From Comamonas sp. (GTDB lineage: Bacteria; Pseudomonadota; Gammaproteobacteria; Burkholderiales; Burkholderiaceae_C), in assembly GCF_009360615.1 (NCBI RefSeq), contig NZ_SPEY01000095.1, forward strand, positions 1 to 64,000: a DNA stretch of 64,000 nt, given 5' to 3'. The notes under the pieces were generated by a model, which worked only from the letters and a program-made list of their open reading frames with translations, was not told where the DNA came from and made no database searches. Of this stretch, positions 1 through 8,556 are shown one piece after another. A program made the translations under genes and the position numbers. Within the stretch, counting starts at the first letter, position 1. Every line of letters starts with the position of its first letter.

Positions 1-229
1 CCAGGATCTCCGTGCCGATCTTGTCCAGGGCGTCGGAGCGCGCCTGGATGCCCGAGGTGGACCAGGCCGGGAACGCGGCGGTGGCAGCGGCCACGGCCGC
101 CTGCACATCGGCTGCACCGCCCTGGGCGTACTCGCCGATCACATCGGACAGGTCGCTGGGGTTGGTGTTGGGGGAGTAGCTGTCAGCAGCCGTCCACTGG
201 CCGTTGATCAGGTTGTGGTGTGGGGTCAT
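1..229 (-). CDS. Aldehyde dehydrogenase, N-terminal part (2-oxoglutarate semialdehyde dehydrogenase-like)
   Basis: Only the first 76 codons are in the window; the gene runs off the left edge. The start ATG is at 229. The visible protein begins MTPHHNLINGQW and continues with an Asn-Pro segment and an alternating Ala/Val helix ending in FPAWS, the usual N-terminus of NAD(P)-dependent aldehyde dehydrogenases. It lies 113 bp downstream of a 2-keto-3-deoxyarabonate dehydratase-like gene whose product would be 2-oxoglutarate semialdehyde, so oxidation of that semialdehyde to 2-oxoglutarate is the likely role. The catalytic Cys and Glu are outside the window, so the substrate rests on context alone. 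Confidence 0.8.
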   Translation of the reverse strand, partial: MTPHHNLINGQWTAADSYSPNTNPSDLSDVIGEYAQGGAADVQAAVAAATAAFPAWSTSGIQARSDALDKIGTEIL

Positions 230-342
230 GGATATGCTCTTGATAGAGGAGCTTGCTGCGCTCGTTATTCATAGAACTCAGCATTAAAGTATCTGAATTC
301 TTCAATAAACAGGCCCAACCAGCTCCTGTATTCATCGTCGTC

Positions 343-1272
343 TCAACGGGCCCAGCGCAGCACCAGCGGGTCCAGCCGACGTACAATGACCAGCAGCTGG
401 CGCCGTACCTCGGGATGCATGGGCGGCCAGGGCGAGCGCGGCGCATCGCAGGCGATCACGCCGCCTTCCTTCATCAGCGCCTTCGCGGCCAGGAAGCCGG
501 CCTGGCGGTTTTCGTGGTTGATCAGCGGCAGCCAGCGCTGGTACTGCTCGAAGGCCTTGTCCTTGTTGCCTGCACGGTGGGCTTCGAGGATGGGGCGTAT
601 GCCATCGGCAAAGCCGCCGCCGGTCATGGCGCCGGTCGCTCCGGCCTCCAGGTCGGCCAGCAGGGTGATGGCTTCCTCGCCGTCCCAGGGGCCTTCGATG
701 GCTTCGCCGCCCAGTGCGATCAGCTCGCGCAGCTTGCCCGCCGCGCCCGCGGTTTCCATCTTGAAGTAGCTGACATGTTCGATCTCCCTGGCCATGCGGG
801 CCAGAAAGGCCGGCGAAAGTGGCGTGCCCGCGGCCGGCGCGTCCTGGACCATGATGGGGATGTCGATGGCGTCGGACACGCCCTGGTAGAAGTCCTGCAC
901 CTGGGCTTCGCCAAAGCGGAAGGTGGCACCGTGGTAGGGCGGCATGACCATGACCATGGCGGCGCCCATGTCCTGTGCGCGGCGGCTGCGTTCGGCGCAG
1001 ATTCTGGTACTGGTGTGCGTGGTGGTCACGATCACGGGCACGCGGCCGGCCACATGCTCCAGGGCCGTGCGCGTGAGGATTTCGCGCTCCTCGTCCGAAA
1101 CCAGGAACTGCTCGGAGAAGTTGGCCAGGATGCACAGGCCGTCCACGCCCGAGTCGATCATGAAGTCCAGGCAGCGCTTCTGGCTGGCCAGGTCCAGCGT
1201 GCCGTCCTCGTGGAAGGTGGTGGGCACGACGGGGAAGATGCCCCGGTAACGGGGATTGGAGAGTCCGGGCAT
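343..1272 (-). CDS. L-2-keto-3-deoxyarabonate dehydratase-like protein (DHDPS superfamily)
   Basis: A 309-residue class I aldolase-fold enzyme. It starts at the ATG at 1272 (MPGLSNPRYRGIFPVVPTTF), 11 bp after the preceding gene; the longer open frame upstream lies inside that gene and was not used. The Schiff-base lysine is K171 in the YFKMET motif. Length and motifs (GLCILANFSEQF, EGPWDGEEA, INHENRQAG) match my recollection of the Azospirillum enzyme that dehydrates L-2-keto-3-deoxyarabonate to 2-oxoglutarate semialdehyde. A keto-deoxyglucarate dehydratase or a retro-aldolase is possible in the same superfamily. The adjacent dehydratase and aldehyde dehydrogenase support a sugar-acid to 2-oxoglutarate route in the cytoplasm. 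Confidence 0.85.
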   Translation of the reverse strand: MPGLSNPRYRGIFPVVPTTFHEDGTLDLASQKRCLDFMIDSGVDGLCILANFSEQFLVSDEEREILTRTALEHVAGRVPVIVTTTHTSTRICAERSRRAQDMGAAMVMVMPPYHGATFRFGEAQVQDFYQGVSDAIDIPIMVQDAPAAGTPLSPAFLARMAREIEHVSYFKMETAGAAGKLRELIALGGEAIEGPWDGEEAITLLADLEAGATGAMTGGGFADGIRPILEAHRAGNKDKAFEQYQRWLPLINHENRQAGFLAAKALMKEGGVIACDAPRSPWPPMHPEVRRQLLVIVRRLDPLVLRWAR

Positions 1273-1283
1273 GCTGCGGCTCC

Positions 1284-2456
1284 TTACTCGATGATGTGGA
1301 ACTGGTCGAGGTACTCGGTCTTGAGCGTGAGTCCCAGGCCCGGCACGTCGTCGCGCAACTGCAGGAAGCCGTTGTCGGCAACCGGTTCGCCGTCGAAGAT
1401 GTACCAGAACAGCTCGTTGCCCACTTCCACGTCGAAGATGGGGAAGTACTCGGCCATGGGCGAGGCCAGCGTGCTCATGGTCAGGTGGTAGTTGTGCATC
1501 TGGCCGGCATGCGGGATCACGGGCACGGAATAGGCTTCGCACAGTGCATTGATCTTGTGCGCCGCCGTGATGCCGCCCACGCGGTTGGTGTCGTACTGCA
1601 CGACGGAGACGGCCTTCTTGTCCAGCAGCTGTTTGAAGCCGTAGAGCGAAAACTCGTGCTCGCCGCCCGAGATGGGGATGATGTTCATGGCGTTGAGCTC
1701 GGCATAGCCGTCGATGTCGTCGGCGATCACGGGCTCTTCCAGCCAGCGCGGCTCGAACCTGGCCAGCTTGGGCAGCATGCGCTTGGCATACTCCAGGTTC
1801 CAGCCCATGTAGCACTCCAGCATCAGGTCGGTGTCGTAGCCGATCACTTCACGGATGGCTTCGACGGACTTGAGATTCTCCTTCACACCGTCCTGCAAAT
1901 GGGCGGGCCCGTAGCCGAAGCGCATCTTGAAGGCCTTGAAGCCCTGATCCAGGAATTTCTGTGCTTCGTCCTGCATCTCTTTCAGGTCGGTGCGGTAGAG
2001 CTTGCTGTAGTAGCAGGGAATCTTTTCCTTGGTGCGCCCGCCCAGCAGCTTGAACACGGGCTTGTTCACGCTCTTGCCCAGGATGTCCCAGATGGCCAGG
2101 TCCACAGCCGAGATGGCGGCCATGGTCACGCCCTTGCGGCCCCAGGCATGGGTGGCGCGGTACATGCGCTGCCACAGGTATTCGTAGTCCCAGGGGTCCT
2201 GGCCGATGACCAGGGGCGCCAGGTACTCGTCGATGATGGCCTTGGCTATTCTTGGCGCCAGGGCCACGTTGCCCAGACCGATGATGCCGTCATCGGTTTC
2301 GATCTCGACCACGGTCCACGAATGGAAGCGGAAGGTGCTCATGGACTCGGTGTTGGAGTACACCAGATCCATGGCGTTGGAGCAGAAGTTGCCCTGGGGC
2401 GGAACGGTCTTGCCCTTCCATTCATAGACACGGGCGCGGACGGACTTGATCTTCAT
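1284..2456 (-). CDS. Mandelate racemase/enolase-superfamily sugar-acid dehydratase (rhamnonate-dehydratase-like)
   Basis: A 390-residue protein with an enolase N-terminal capping domain (about 1-125) and a TIM barrel. Candidate Mg2+ ligands are E214, E240 and E266 (the last in a GGEHE motif). D289 and H316 form the probable catalytic dyad; their 27-residue spacing equals that recalled for L-rhamnonate dehydratase. The first metal position is Glu rather than the commoner Asp. The expected reaction is syn or anti dehydration of an aldonic or aldaric acid to a 2-keto-3-deoxy acid, which the next gene would process. The exact substrate (arabinonate, lyxonate, xylonate, rhamnonate or an aldarate) cannot be fixed from sequence. 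Confidence 0.85.
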   Translation of the reverse strand: MKIKSVRARVYEWKGKTVPPQGNFCSNAMDLVYSNTESMSTFRFHSWTVVEIETDDGIIGLGNVALAPRIAKAIIDEYLAPLVIGQDPWDYEYLWQRMYRATHAWGRKGVTMAAISAVDLAIWDILGKSVNKPVFKLLGGRTKEKIPCYYSKLYRTDLKEMQDEAQKFLDQGFKAFKMRFGYGPAHLQDGVKENLKSVEAIREVIGYDTDLMLECYMGWNLEYAKRMLPKLARFEPRWLEEPVIADDIDGYAELNAMNIIPISGGEHEFSLYGFKQLLDKKAVSVVQYDTNRVGGITAAHKINALCEAYSVPVIPHAGQMHNYHLTMSTLASPMAEYFPIFDVEVGNELFWYIFDGEPVADNGFLQLRDDVPGLGLTLKTEYLDQFHIIE

Positions 2457-2516
2457 ACAGACCTCGGAAGCAAAGAGTGGGTAGGACAGGCGGCCCAGGC
2501 CGCCCGGAAAATGGGC

Positions 2517-3566
2517 TCAGACAGTTGGGGCGACCTGGCGATCGCGGTGGGCGGCCCCCATGCGCGCGGCAATCTGCAGCGCCTGCCAGGTGGCTTCCAC
2601 ATTGGCTTTGCCCTGGCCCGCGATGTCGTAGGCCGTGCCGTGGGCCGGTGTGGTGATGGGAATCGGCAGGCCGCCCTGCACCGTCACCCCGCGCGAGAAG
2701 CCCAGCAGCTTGATGGCGATCTGGCCCTGGTCGTGGTACATGGTCACGATGGCCTGGTACTCGCCGGCCTGGGCCTTGAGAAAGATCGTGTCAGCCGGGA
2801 ACGGGCCGTGGAACGGCGCATCGCTGGGCCAGTCGCGCGCCTGCAGGGCCTGGACGGCGGGCGCGATGATGTCGATTTCCTCGCGGCCGCAGGTTCCGCC
2901 ATCGCCGTTGTGCGGGTTGAAGCCGGCAATCGCCACCTTGGGAGCAGCTAGGCCGCTGGCGCGCAAGGCGTCGTAGATCAGCTCGGCCGCCTGGGTGATG
3001 CGCTCCTGGCTCAGGTAGCTGGCCACGTCCTTGAGCGGCACGTGCGAGGAAATGCGCGAGGTCCAGAGATCGCCCAGCGTGTTGAACTCGCAGAAGTAGC
3101 CGGTCACGCCCAGGTACTCGGCAAAATGGTGCAGCTCGTCTTCATGGCGCAGGCCGCCCAGCTTCATCGCCTGCTTGTTCAAGGGTGCAAAGCAGATGGC
3201 GTCGATATCGCCGGCCAGGGCCGCATCCATGCATTGGTCGAGCACCTGCAGCACCGAGCGGCCGCCTGCCGCACCCACCTGCCCCTGCACCACATCGGCC
3301 TGGGCGACGGTGTCCATGGCCACAAAGGCCGGCAACCGCGTGTCGGCACGCTCGCGCGCAGCCGACAGGCCGGTCAGCGGAACGGTTGCCACTTGCAGTC
3401 CGGCGATGCGCTGGCCCTGCTCCCAGAGCCAGGCATCCCCGATCAGCACCAGGTTCGCCTGCTCGGTGGCTTGCGGCCTGGCCAGCAAACGTGCGATGAG
3501 TTCGGCGCCGATGCCGGAAGGATCGCCCAGGGTCAGGGCCACAACGGGAAGAGAAGCCTTGCTCAT
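2517..3566 (-). CDS. PdxA-family 4-phospho-hydroxythreonine dehydrogenase-like protein
   Basis: A 349-residue NAD-dependent oxidative decarboxylase of the PdxA family. It has the family motifs GDPSGIG at the N-terminus, GFNPHNGDGG, YHDQGQIAIKLLGF and PAHGTAYDIAG, which carry the metal and substrate ligands. It sits 60 bp upstream of the enolase-superfamily gene and two bases after the Bug gene stop, so it is part of the sugar-acid operon and not of a pyridoxal pathway. PdxA paralogues in such clusters act on four-carbon acid phosphates or, as TphB, on aromatic dihydrodiols. The role here is probably catabolic; the substrate is unknown. Confidence 0.85.
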   Translation of the reverse strand: MSKASLPVVALTLGDPSGIGAELIARLLARPQATEQANLVLIGDAWLWEQGQRIAGLQVATVPLTGLSAARERADTRLPAFVAMDTVAQADVVQGQVGAAGGRSVLQVLDQCMDAALAGDIDAICFAPLNKQAMKLGGLRHEDELHHFAEYLGVTGYFCEFNTLGDLWTSRISSHVPLKDVASYLSQERITQAAELIYDALRASGLAAPKVAIAGFNPHNGDGGTCGREEIDIIAPAVQALQARDWPSDAPFHGPFPADTIFLKAQAGEYQAIVTMYHDQGQIAIKLLGFSRGVTVQGGLPIPITTPAHGTAYDIAGQGKANVEATWQALQIAARMGAAHRDRQVAPTV

Positions 3567-3568
3567 GC

Positions 3569-4546
3569 TCAGTCCAGCTTGATGTTGTTCTTGCGAATGA
3601 TGTCGCCGAAGCGCTTGTACTCGGCGAGGTGAAAACTGCCGAAATCAGCCTGGGGCATGGGCCGCAGCTCGGCCCCCACGGCTTCGAGACGGGTCTTGGT
3701 CTCGGGCATGGCGATGACCTTGTTGACCTCGTCATGCACTTTTTGCTGCACCGCCTTGGGCGTGGCAGCCGGCATGTAGATGCCGTACCAGGCACTGATT
3801 TCCACGTTGCGCAGACCCGCTTCGGCCATGGTCGGCACCTGGGGCAGCTGCGGGTTGCGCTGGGGCGACGTGACCGCCAGCGCGCGCAGCTTGCCCGCCT
3901 TGATCTGGCCGATCACCGAGGGCATGGTGTCGAAGCTCATCTGGACCTGGCCACTGACCAGATCGACCAGGGCCGCAGCGCTTCCCTTGTAGGGCACGTG
4001 GGTGATCTGAATGCCTGCGGCATCCTTGAACACCTCGGCTGCGATATGCTGGGTGCTGCCTGTGCCGCTGCTGGCGAAGTTGATCTGATTGGGATGCTTC
4101 CTGGCCATGGCCACCAGCTCCGCCACCGTGCTGGCCGGCACCGAATTGCCCACGACCAGCACATTGGGCACCGAGCCGACAAAGGCCACGGGCACCAGAT
4201 CCCGGTTGTTGTCGTATCCCAGCTTGAGCAGATGCGGCGCGATGGCATGGGCCGTGACCACGCCCATGACCATGGTGTGGCCATCCGTGGACTTGGCCGT
4301 CATGTCCACGGCCAGCGTGTTGGAGACGCCGGGCCGGTTCTCCACGATCACCGGCTGCTTGAGCAGCGGTCCCAGTCGGTCGGCCACGGCACGGGCCATG
4401 GCATCGGTGCCGCCTCCGGGCGCAGAACCCACCAGCATGCGCACAGGCTTGACAGGCCAGCTCGCAGAGTCTTGTGCCTGGGCCTGCCAGGGCAGCGCAG
4501 CGGTGCCGCACAAAGCGGCTATGGAAAGTAGATGACGTCTCTGCAC
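3569..4546 (-). CDS. Bug/TctC-family periplasmic solute-binding protein
   Basis: A 325-residue protein with a Sec signal peptide (about 1-24, ending AQA). Bug signatures follow: WPVKPVRMLVG, the PGGGTDAMAR substrate loop, VENRPG, HVPYKGSAAAL and LAVTSPQR. The family binds carboxylates in the periplasm. It is the first gene of the minus-strand sugar-acid operon, diverging from the LysR gene, and is the likely receptor for the compound the operon degrades. No TctA/TctB membrane genes lie nearby, so its transport partner would be encoded elsewhere. Confidence 0.92.
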   Translation of the reverse strand: MQRRHLLSIAALCGTAALPWQAQAQDSASWPVKPVRMLVGSAPGGGTDAMARAVADRLGPLLKQPVIVENRPGVSNTLAVDMTAKSTDGHTMVMGVVTAHAIAPHLLKLGYDNNRDLVPVAFVGSVPNVLVVGNSVPASTVAELVAMARKHPNQINFASSGTGSTQHIAAEVFKDAAGIQITHVPYKGSAAALVDLVSGQVQMSFDTMPSVIGQIKAGKLRALAVTSPQRNPQLPQVPTMAEAGLRNVEISAWYGIYMPAATPKAVQQKVHDEVNKVIAMPETKTRLEAVGAELRPMPQADFGSFHLAEYKRFGDIIRKNNIKLD

Positions 4547-4620
4547 ATTGGTCTCCTTGGCTTTTCTTATTGCATTGCAGCCCGATCCTAGGGAAGCCGC
4601 TGATATGCGTAAACTGAAAG

Positions 4621-4638
4621 TTATTGATTAATCGATAA
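4621..4638. promoter_or_regulatory. Candidate LysR operator in the divergent promoter region
   Basis: The sequence ttattgattaatcgataa is an 18-bp palindrome matching its reverse complement at 16 of 18 positions. It lies in the 116-bp gap between the divergent Bug (start 4546) and LysR (start 4663) genes. It has the T-N11-A form typical of LysR recognition sites, so it probably controls both directions. Binding is inferred. Confidence 0.5.
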
Positions 4639-4662
4639 CCTGAAGCAATAAGAAGCCATGCC

Positions 4663-5607
4663 ATGGGATCGATCGACAAACGTGACAACACGCCACAGCT
4701 GCTGAACCGGCTTCGCATGCGTCAGGTGGCCTTGATACTGGCCATCGACGAGCGCCAGACCTTGCGTGCGGCAGCGACCGAGCTCGGTCTGACCCAGCCG
4801 GCCGCCACCAAAATGCTGCAGGAGCTTGAAGACGCCCTGGGTCAGCCGCTGTTCGAGCGCCTGGGCCGCCGTCTGCAGCGCAATGCGGCGGGAGAACGGG
4901 TGCTGGAATATTTCCGCTCGCTGCGCGGCAATATCGAAGCCCTGAATCGCGAACTGGGCGAGCTGCGCGAGGGAAGCTCCGGGCGGCTCGCCGTGGGCAG
5001 CATCATGGCGGCATCACCGGGGCGGCTCACCCAGGCCTTGCTGGCGCTGAAAAAGCAGTTGCCCCTGCTGGAGCTGGAAGTGGCCGTGGACACCAGCGAT
5101 CGCCTGCTGGCACAGTTGCGCGAGGGGGTGCTTGAAGTGGTCATCGGGCGCATGACCCATGAGGCGGGCGGCGACTGCCGCTTCCGCGCCATCGACGACG
5201 AGCAACTGGCCTTCATCGTGCGGGAGGAACATCCTCTGCTGTCGCTGCAGCGGCCCGGCCTGGAGGCCCTGCAGGGGCATGGCTGGGTGATGCAGCCGCC
5301 CGGCAGCCCTATGCGCACACTGATCGAGCAGGAGTTCCGCGAGCACAGCTTGCCCCTGCCACGCGGCCTGATCGAGACCGGCTCCATACTCACCACCATC
5401 AATCTGGTGCGAAGCTCGAACATGGTGGGCGTGATTCCGCGCACGGTGGCGGACCTGCATGCCGCGCACGGCATGCTGCAGATCCTGCCGTATCGGACCA
5501 GACGCAGTCTCGAGGCTTACGGCAGTCTGGTACGCAGGGACCGGCCCGTCAGCCGCTCGGCACAGATGTTCCTGGATCTGCTGCACTGCCACGAAGCAGC
5601 GGCTTGA
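4663..5607 (+). CDS. LysR-family transcriptional regulator
   Basis: A 314-residue LysR protein. The N-terminal winged helix spans about residues 16-75 (TLRAAATELGLTQPAATKMLQELE as two adjoining helices). The effector-binding domain follows from about residue 100, including the usual VIGR segment and a C-terminal VRRDRPVS segment. It is transcribed away from the sugar-acid operon with a palindromic site between, the classic arrangement for a local activator of that operon. The ATG at 4663 is in frame; another ATG at 4658 is out of frame. Confidence 0.92.
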   Translation: MGSIDKRDNTPQLLNRLRMRQVALILAIDERQTLRAAATELGLTQPAATKMLQELEDALGQPLFERLGRRLQRNAAGERVLEYFRSLRGNIEALNRELGELREGSSGRLAVGSIMAASPGRLTQALLALKKQLPLLELEVAVDTSDRLLAQLREGVLEVVIGRMTHEAGGDCRFRAIDDEQLAFIVREEHPLLSLQRPGLEALQGHGWVMQPPGSPMRTLIEQEFREHSLPLPRGLIETGSILTTINLVRSSNMVGVIPRTVADLHAAHGMLQILPYRTRRSLEAYGSLVRRDRPVSRSAQMFLDLLHCHEAAA

Positions 5608-5745
5608 TACGTGACGAGGCCGGGCAGGCCCGGTCGTGACATGCGCTCTTTTTTCGCCAAGGTCAAGGAGACACCCGGACCCGGAAGCGGTCGCGGACAG
5701 CGCATCAAGCTGCCACTGCAACGCTTCGAGACATCGCGCTGCAGG

Positions 5746-6666
5746 TCAGGACTTGCGCTGGTGCAGTGGCAGACCCTGCACGTCCATCTTCGCTCTCAAG
5801 ATCTGCCCTCGCGTGGAATCTGTCACATACAGATCGCAGCGATCTGTACCTCCGAAAGCCAGATTGGTCGTCGAGATGCCGGGCTGGCTGCGCAGAACCT
5901 GCACAGGTTCTGCGCGACTGTTGAGCACCCAGACATAGCCCAAACCCGGGTTGGCGATCAGCAAACGCCCCCCGGCGTCCACCGCCAGGCCGTCCGGGCC
6001 GCTGGGGCCATGAGAGGTAAAGAACTGGCTTACTTTTGACACACTGCCGTCAGCGAGCAAAGGCACTCGCCACACGCAGTTGCCTCGGGTCACGGCGAGG
6101 TAGAGCAGCTTTTCATCCGGGGATAAGGCCACACCATTGGGGCTGGGCACGTTGGACAAAAGCAGATCCAGTTGTCCGTCGGGACGCAAGCGATACAAGC
6201 GGCCCGAAGGATCATGCAGACCGCTCTGCCCCTGGTCGGTGAAATACAGATTGCCCTGGCTGTCGAAAATCAGGTCGTTCACTCCTTTGAAGCGCTCGCT
6301 GTTGCGACGCTCCAGATAAGGGAAGACTCGCCCGCTTTCGATCTCCAGGCGCATCAACCCATTTTTGTAGTCGGTAATGAGCAGCGAACCGGCATTCAGA
6401 AATTTCATGCCGTTGGGTTCGCCGTCATACTCCGCGATCAGGGACCAATTGCCAAGCGGATCTATGCGAAAGATGCGGCCCCAAGGGATATCCGTGACAT
6501 AAAGATGGCCGGAGTCATCAAACACAGGCCCTTCCAGGAATGAGTCGGCGATGCCTCCGGCACGGTTCGCATCAGCCCATGCACTGCGCTCGCGACGGCG
6601 AAAAGACTCGGGCATTGCGCTGAACAGTTCCAGCTCTCGAACTTCAGGAGGATGTAGAAAAAACAT
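5746..6666 (-). CDS. SMP-30/gluconolactonase family protein
   Basis: A 306-residue six-bladed beta-propeller lactonase. Family motifs include FLEGPVFDDSGHLYVTDI, GVNDLIFDSQGNLYFTDQG, PNGVALSPDE and PDGLAVDAGG, which supply the usual metal-binding Glu, Asn and Asp. The start MFFLHPPE at 6666 was chosen because it lies 11 bp after the upstream stop and has a GAAAG ribosome site; a longer frame would overlap that gene. It is the last gene of the interrupted catabolic operon and probably hydrolyses a sugar-type or aldonic lactone in the cytoplasm. Confidence 0.87.
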   Translation of the reverse strand: MFFLHPPEVRELELFSAMPESFRRRERSAWADANRAGGIADSFLEGPVFDDSGHLYVTDIPWGRIFRIDPLGNWSLIAEYDGEPNGMKFLNAGSLLITDYKNGLMRLEIESGRVFPYLERRNSERFKGVNDLIFDSQGNLYFTDQGQSGLHDPSGRLYRLRPDGQLDLLLSNVPSPNGVALSPDEKLLYLAVTRGNCVWRVPLLADGSVSKVSQFFTSHGPSGPDGLAVDAGGRLLIANPGLGYVWVLNSRAEPVQVLRSQPGISTTNLAFGGTDRCDLYVTDSTRGQILRAKMDVQGLPLHQRKS

Positions 6667-6677
6667 TGGGCATTCTT

Positions 6678-7556
6678 TCAAAAGCGGTACAGCTGCGCCG
6701 GGTTGTCCACCAGTATTTGCTCCATTTTTGACGGGGACACGGCCCACGCCATCAGCAGATCCAGCAGGTCCGCATCATTCACCGAGCCGGGGGGTGCCGT
6801 CGTGTGAGGCCAGTCACTCCCCCAAACCAGCCGCTCGGGAGCCGCCTCCACCAGCGCTCGGCCGAGTGGCAGCGTATCGGCGTAGGCACGGTCTTGCGCA
6901 GTGGAGCGCATATAGGCCCCCGAGAGCTTGACCCAGGTATTGCCGCTGTCGAGCAGGCGGCGCAAAACCTCATAGGCAGCCCCTGATGTGCCTTCCTTGG
7001 GGTCGATATGGCCAAGATGGTCAATGACCAACGGCACGGGCAGCGCAGCGAGCAAAGACGCCATCTGAACCAGCTGCTCGGGATGCGCAAAAACTTGAAT
7101 ATGCCAATGTCCACATGCAGGATGTTCAGCCACCTTTCTGGCGAGCGTGGCAAGCATTTGCTGGGTTGTCTTTCCCCAGGATTGAGGGGTGACAAAGTTC
7201 ACGCGCAAGCCCCGCACCCTGCGAGCGGCAAGCAGGCTCAGTTCCGCATCGCTGACCTCATCTGCAACGACCGCCACGCCACAAGCCCCCTCTCCGAGCT
7301 CTTGCAGTGCATCGAGCATGCAGGCGTTGTCCGTGCCATACGTCGATGGCGTCACAACCACCGCTCGCTGAGTGCCCAATCGCGCCTGCAGTGGCCGATA
7401 GGCCGACACTGGCGCCTCTGGAGGCTGCCGAATCCAGTGCGGCGACGGCAAGAAGCGCCGGTCAAAGATATGCATGTGACTGTCGCAGGCTTTCGCGGGC
7501 AGAACACGTTGGGGACGATTCTGTCCGGAAGAATGCGGCACTTCTCCAGCCATCAT
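6678..7556 (-). CDS. TIM-barrel amidohydrolase, PDC-lactonase (LigI)-like, copy 1
   Basis: A 292-residue COG3618-type hydrolase. It has the N-terminal HxH metal motif (ACDSHMHIFD), a barrel His in VIDHLGHID and the terminal Asp in WGSDWPHT. The start ATG at 7556 overlaps the upstream Bug stop in an ATGA, which implies translational coupling; the longer open frame is a shadow. The family hydrolyses lactones such as 2-pyrone-4,6-dicarboxylate. A paralogue (49471-50340) lies in the other half of the same operon; both share VTPSTYGTDN and WGSDWPH. The true substrate is unknown. Confidence 0.87.
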   Translation of the reverse strand: MMAGEVPHSSGQNRPQRVLPAKACDSHMHIFDRRFLPSPHWIRQPPEAPVSAYRPLQARLGTQRAVVVTPSTYGTDNACMLDALQELGEGACGVAVVADEVSDAELSLLAARRVRGLRVNFVTPQSWGKTTQQMLATLARKVAEHPACGHWHIQVFAHPEQLVQMASLLAALPVPLVIDHLGHIDPKEGTSGAAYEVLRRLLDSGNTWVKLSGAYMRSTAQDRAYADTLPLGRALVEAAPERLVWGSDWPHTTAPPGSVNDADLLDLLMAWAVSPSKMEQILVDNPAQLYRF

Positions 7557-8530
7557 TGCTTGTCCATTCCCAGTTTTCCGGCGACCGATTCCCAAAGCAG
7601 CGCATCGGACTTCAGCTTCTCGGCAAACGCCTTTCCACTCAGCGCATTCGGCACAGCGCCCAGCTCCTGGGCAAATGCCTGCATGTCGTTGGAGGCCATG
7701 GCTTGCTCGATGTTTTTGCGGAGCACTTGGAGAACAGCCTCTGGCGTGCCCCGGGGTGCCCAAAGCCCCGTGAAGTTGACCACCTTGTAGCCAGGTGAGC
7801 CCGCCTGTGCGAATGTCGGTACCTCGGGCAGGGAGTTCAGGCGCTGTTCGCCGCTCACGGCAAGCAGTCGGACCTTGCCACCGTGCACCTGGCCCATCAC
7901 ACCCGGAGTTGAGGCGATCTGAAAGTCGATGGAGCCCCCCAGAAGCGCCATGGTCGCCTCCCCTGCCCCCTTGTATGGGACATGGGTCGCGTTCAGCCCG
8001 CTGGCGGTCTTGAGCGCTTCTGTCGCGAAATGCGGCATGGTGCCCGCCCCGCCCGTACCGTAGTTGAGTTTGCCCGGATGAGAGCGCGAATAGGCAATCA
8101 AATCGGCCAGTGTCCTGAACGGTGATCCGCTGGCCACCACCACCGCCGTGGGAGCGAAGTTGAAGCCCGCGACCGGCACCAGGTCAGTGGCGTGATCCCA
8201 CGGCAGCTTCTTGAAAACTTGCGGCAGGATGGAGTAGGTCGTGTCGTTGGCCAGTAGCGTGTAGCCGTCGCCAGGCGAACGCGCGACCAGTGAAGCACCA
8301 ATGGTTCCCGTGGCCCCGGCCTTGTTTTCGACAAAGAAGCTCTGGCCGGTCTGCTCGGTCAGTTTCTGCGCAATACGCCGCGTTACCTGATCCACAGCGC
8401 CACCTGGCGGATAAGGAACCACGATCTTCACGGGCTTGGCGGGATAGCTGGCTTGAGCGAATGCCCCCACGGGCGTTCCAGCGCACGCGCAAGCAAGCCA
8501 CAGGATAGAGGAGAGATGCATGCGATTCAT
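7553..8530 (-). CDS. Bug/TctC-family periplasmic solute-binding protein
   Basis: A 325-residue protein starting MNRMHLSS at 8530, with an AAAGGAA ribosome site seven bases upstream, a signal peptide of about 26 residues and Bug motifs (YPAKPVKIVVPYPPGGAVD, VENKAGATG, HVPYKGAGEA). Its stop overlaps the start of the downstream amidohydrolase. It is one of two tandem Bug genes here, probably paralogous receptors for related carboxylates. Confidence 0.92.
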   Translation of the reverse strand: MNRMHLSSILWLACACAGTPVGAFAQASYPAKPVKIVVPYPPGGAVDQVTRRIAQKLTEQTGQSFFVENKAGATGTIGASLVARSPGDGYTLLANDTTYSILPQVFKKLPWDHATDLVPVAGFNFAPTAVVVASGSPFRTLADLIAYSRSHPGKLNYGTGGAGTMPHFATEALKTASGLNATHVPYKGAGEATMALLGGSIDFQIASTPGVMGQVHGGKVRLLAVSGEQRLNSLPEVPTFAQAGSPGYKVVNFTGLWAPRGTPEAVLQVLRKNIEQAMASNDMQAFAQELGAVPNALSGKAFAEKLKSDALLWESVAGKLGMDKQ

Positions 8531-8556
8531 GAGAGATTTCCTTTGCGCCAGTGAAT

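Noticed and set aside
1273-1815. N-terminal extension of the keto-deoxyarabonate dehydratase
   Set aside because: The extension lies inside the enolase-superfamily gene in another frame, and the enzyme has a natural start at 1272.
1296-2951. Plus-strand open frame across the sugar-acid genes
   Set aside because: It overlaps two clear enzyme genes and gives an unnatural composition.
7557-7763. N-terminal extension of amidohydrolase copy 1
   Set aside because: It overlaps the Bug gene; the ATGA overlap at 7556 gives a full-length enzyme.
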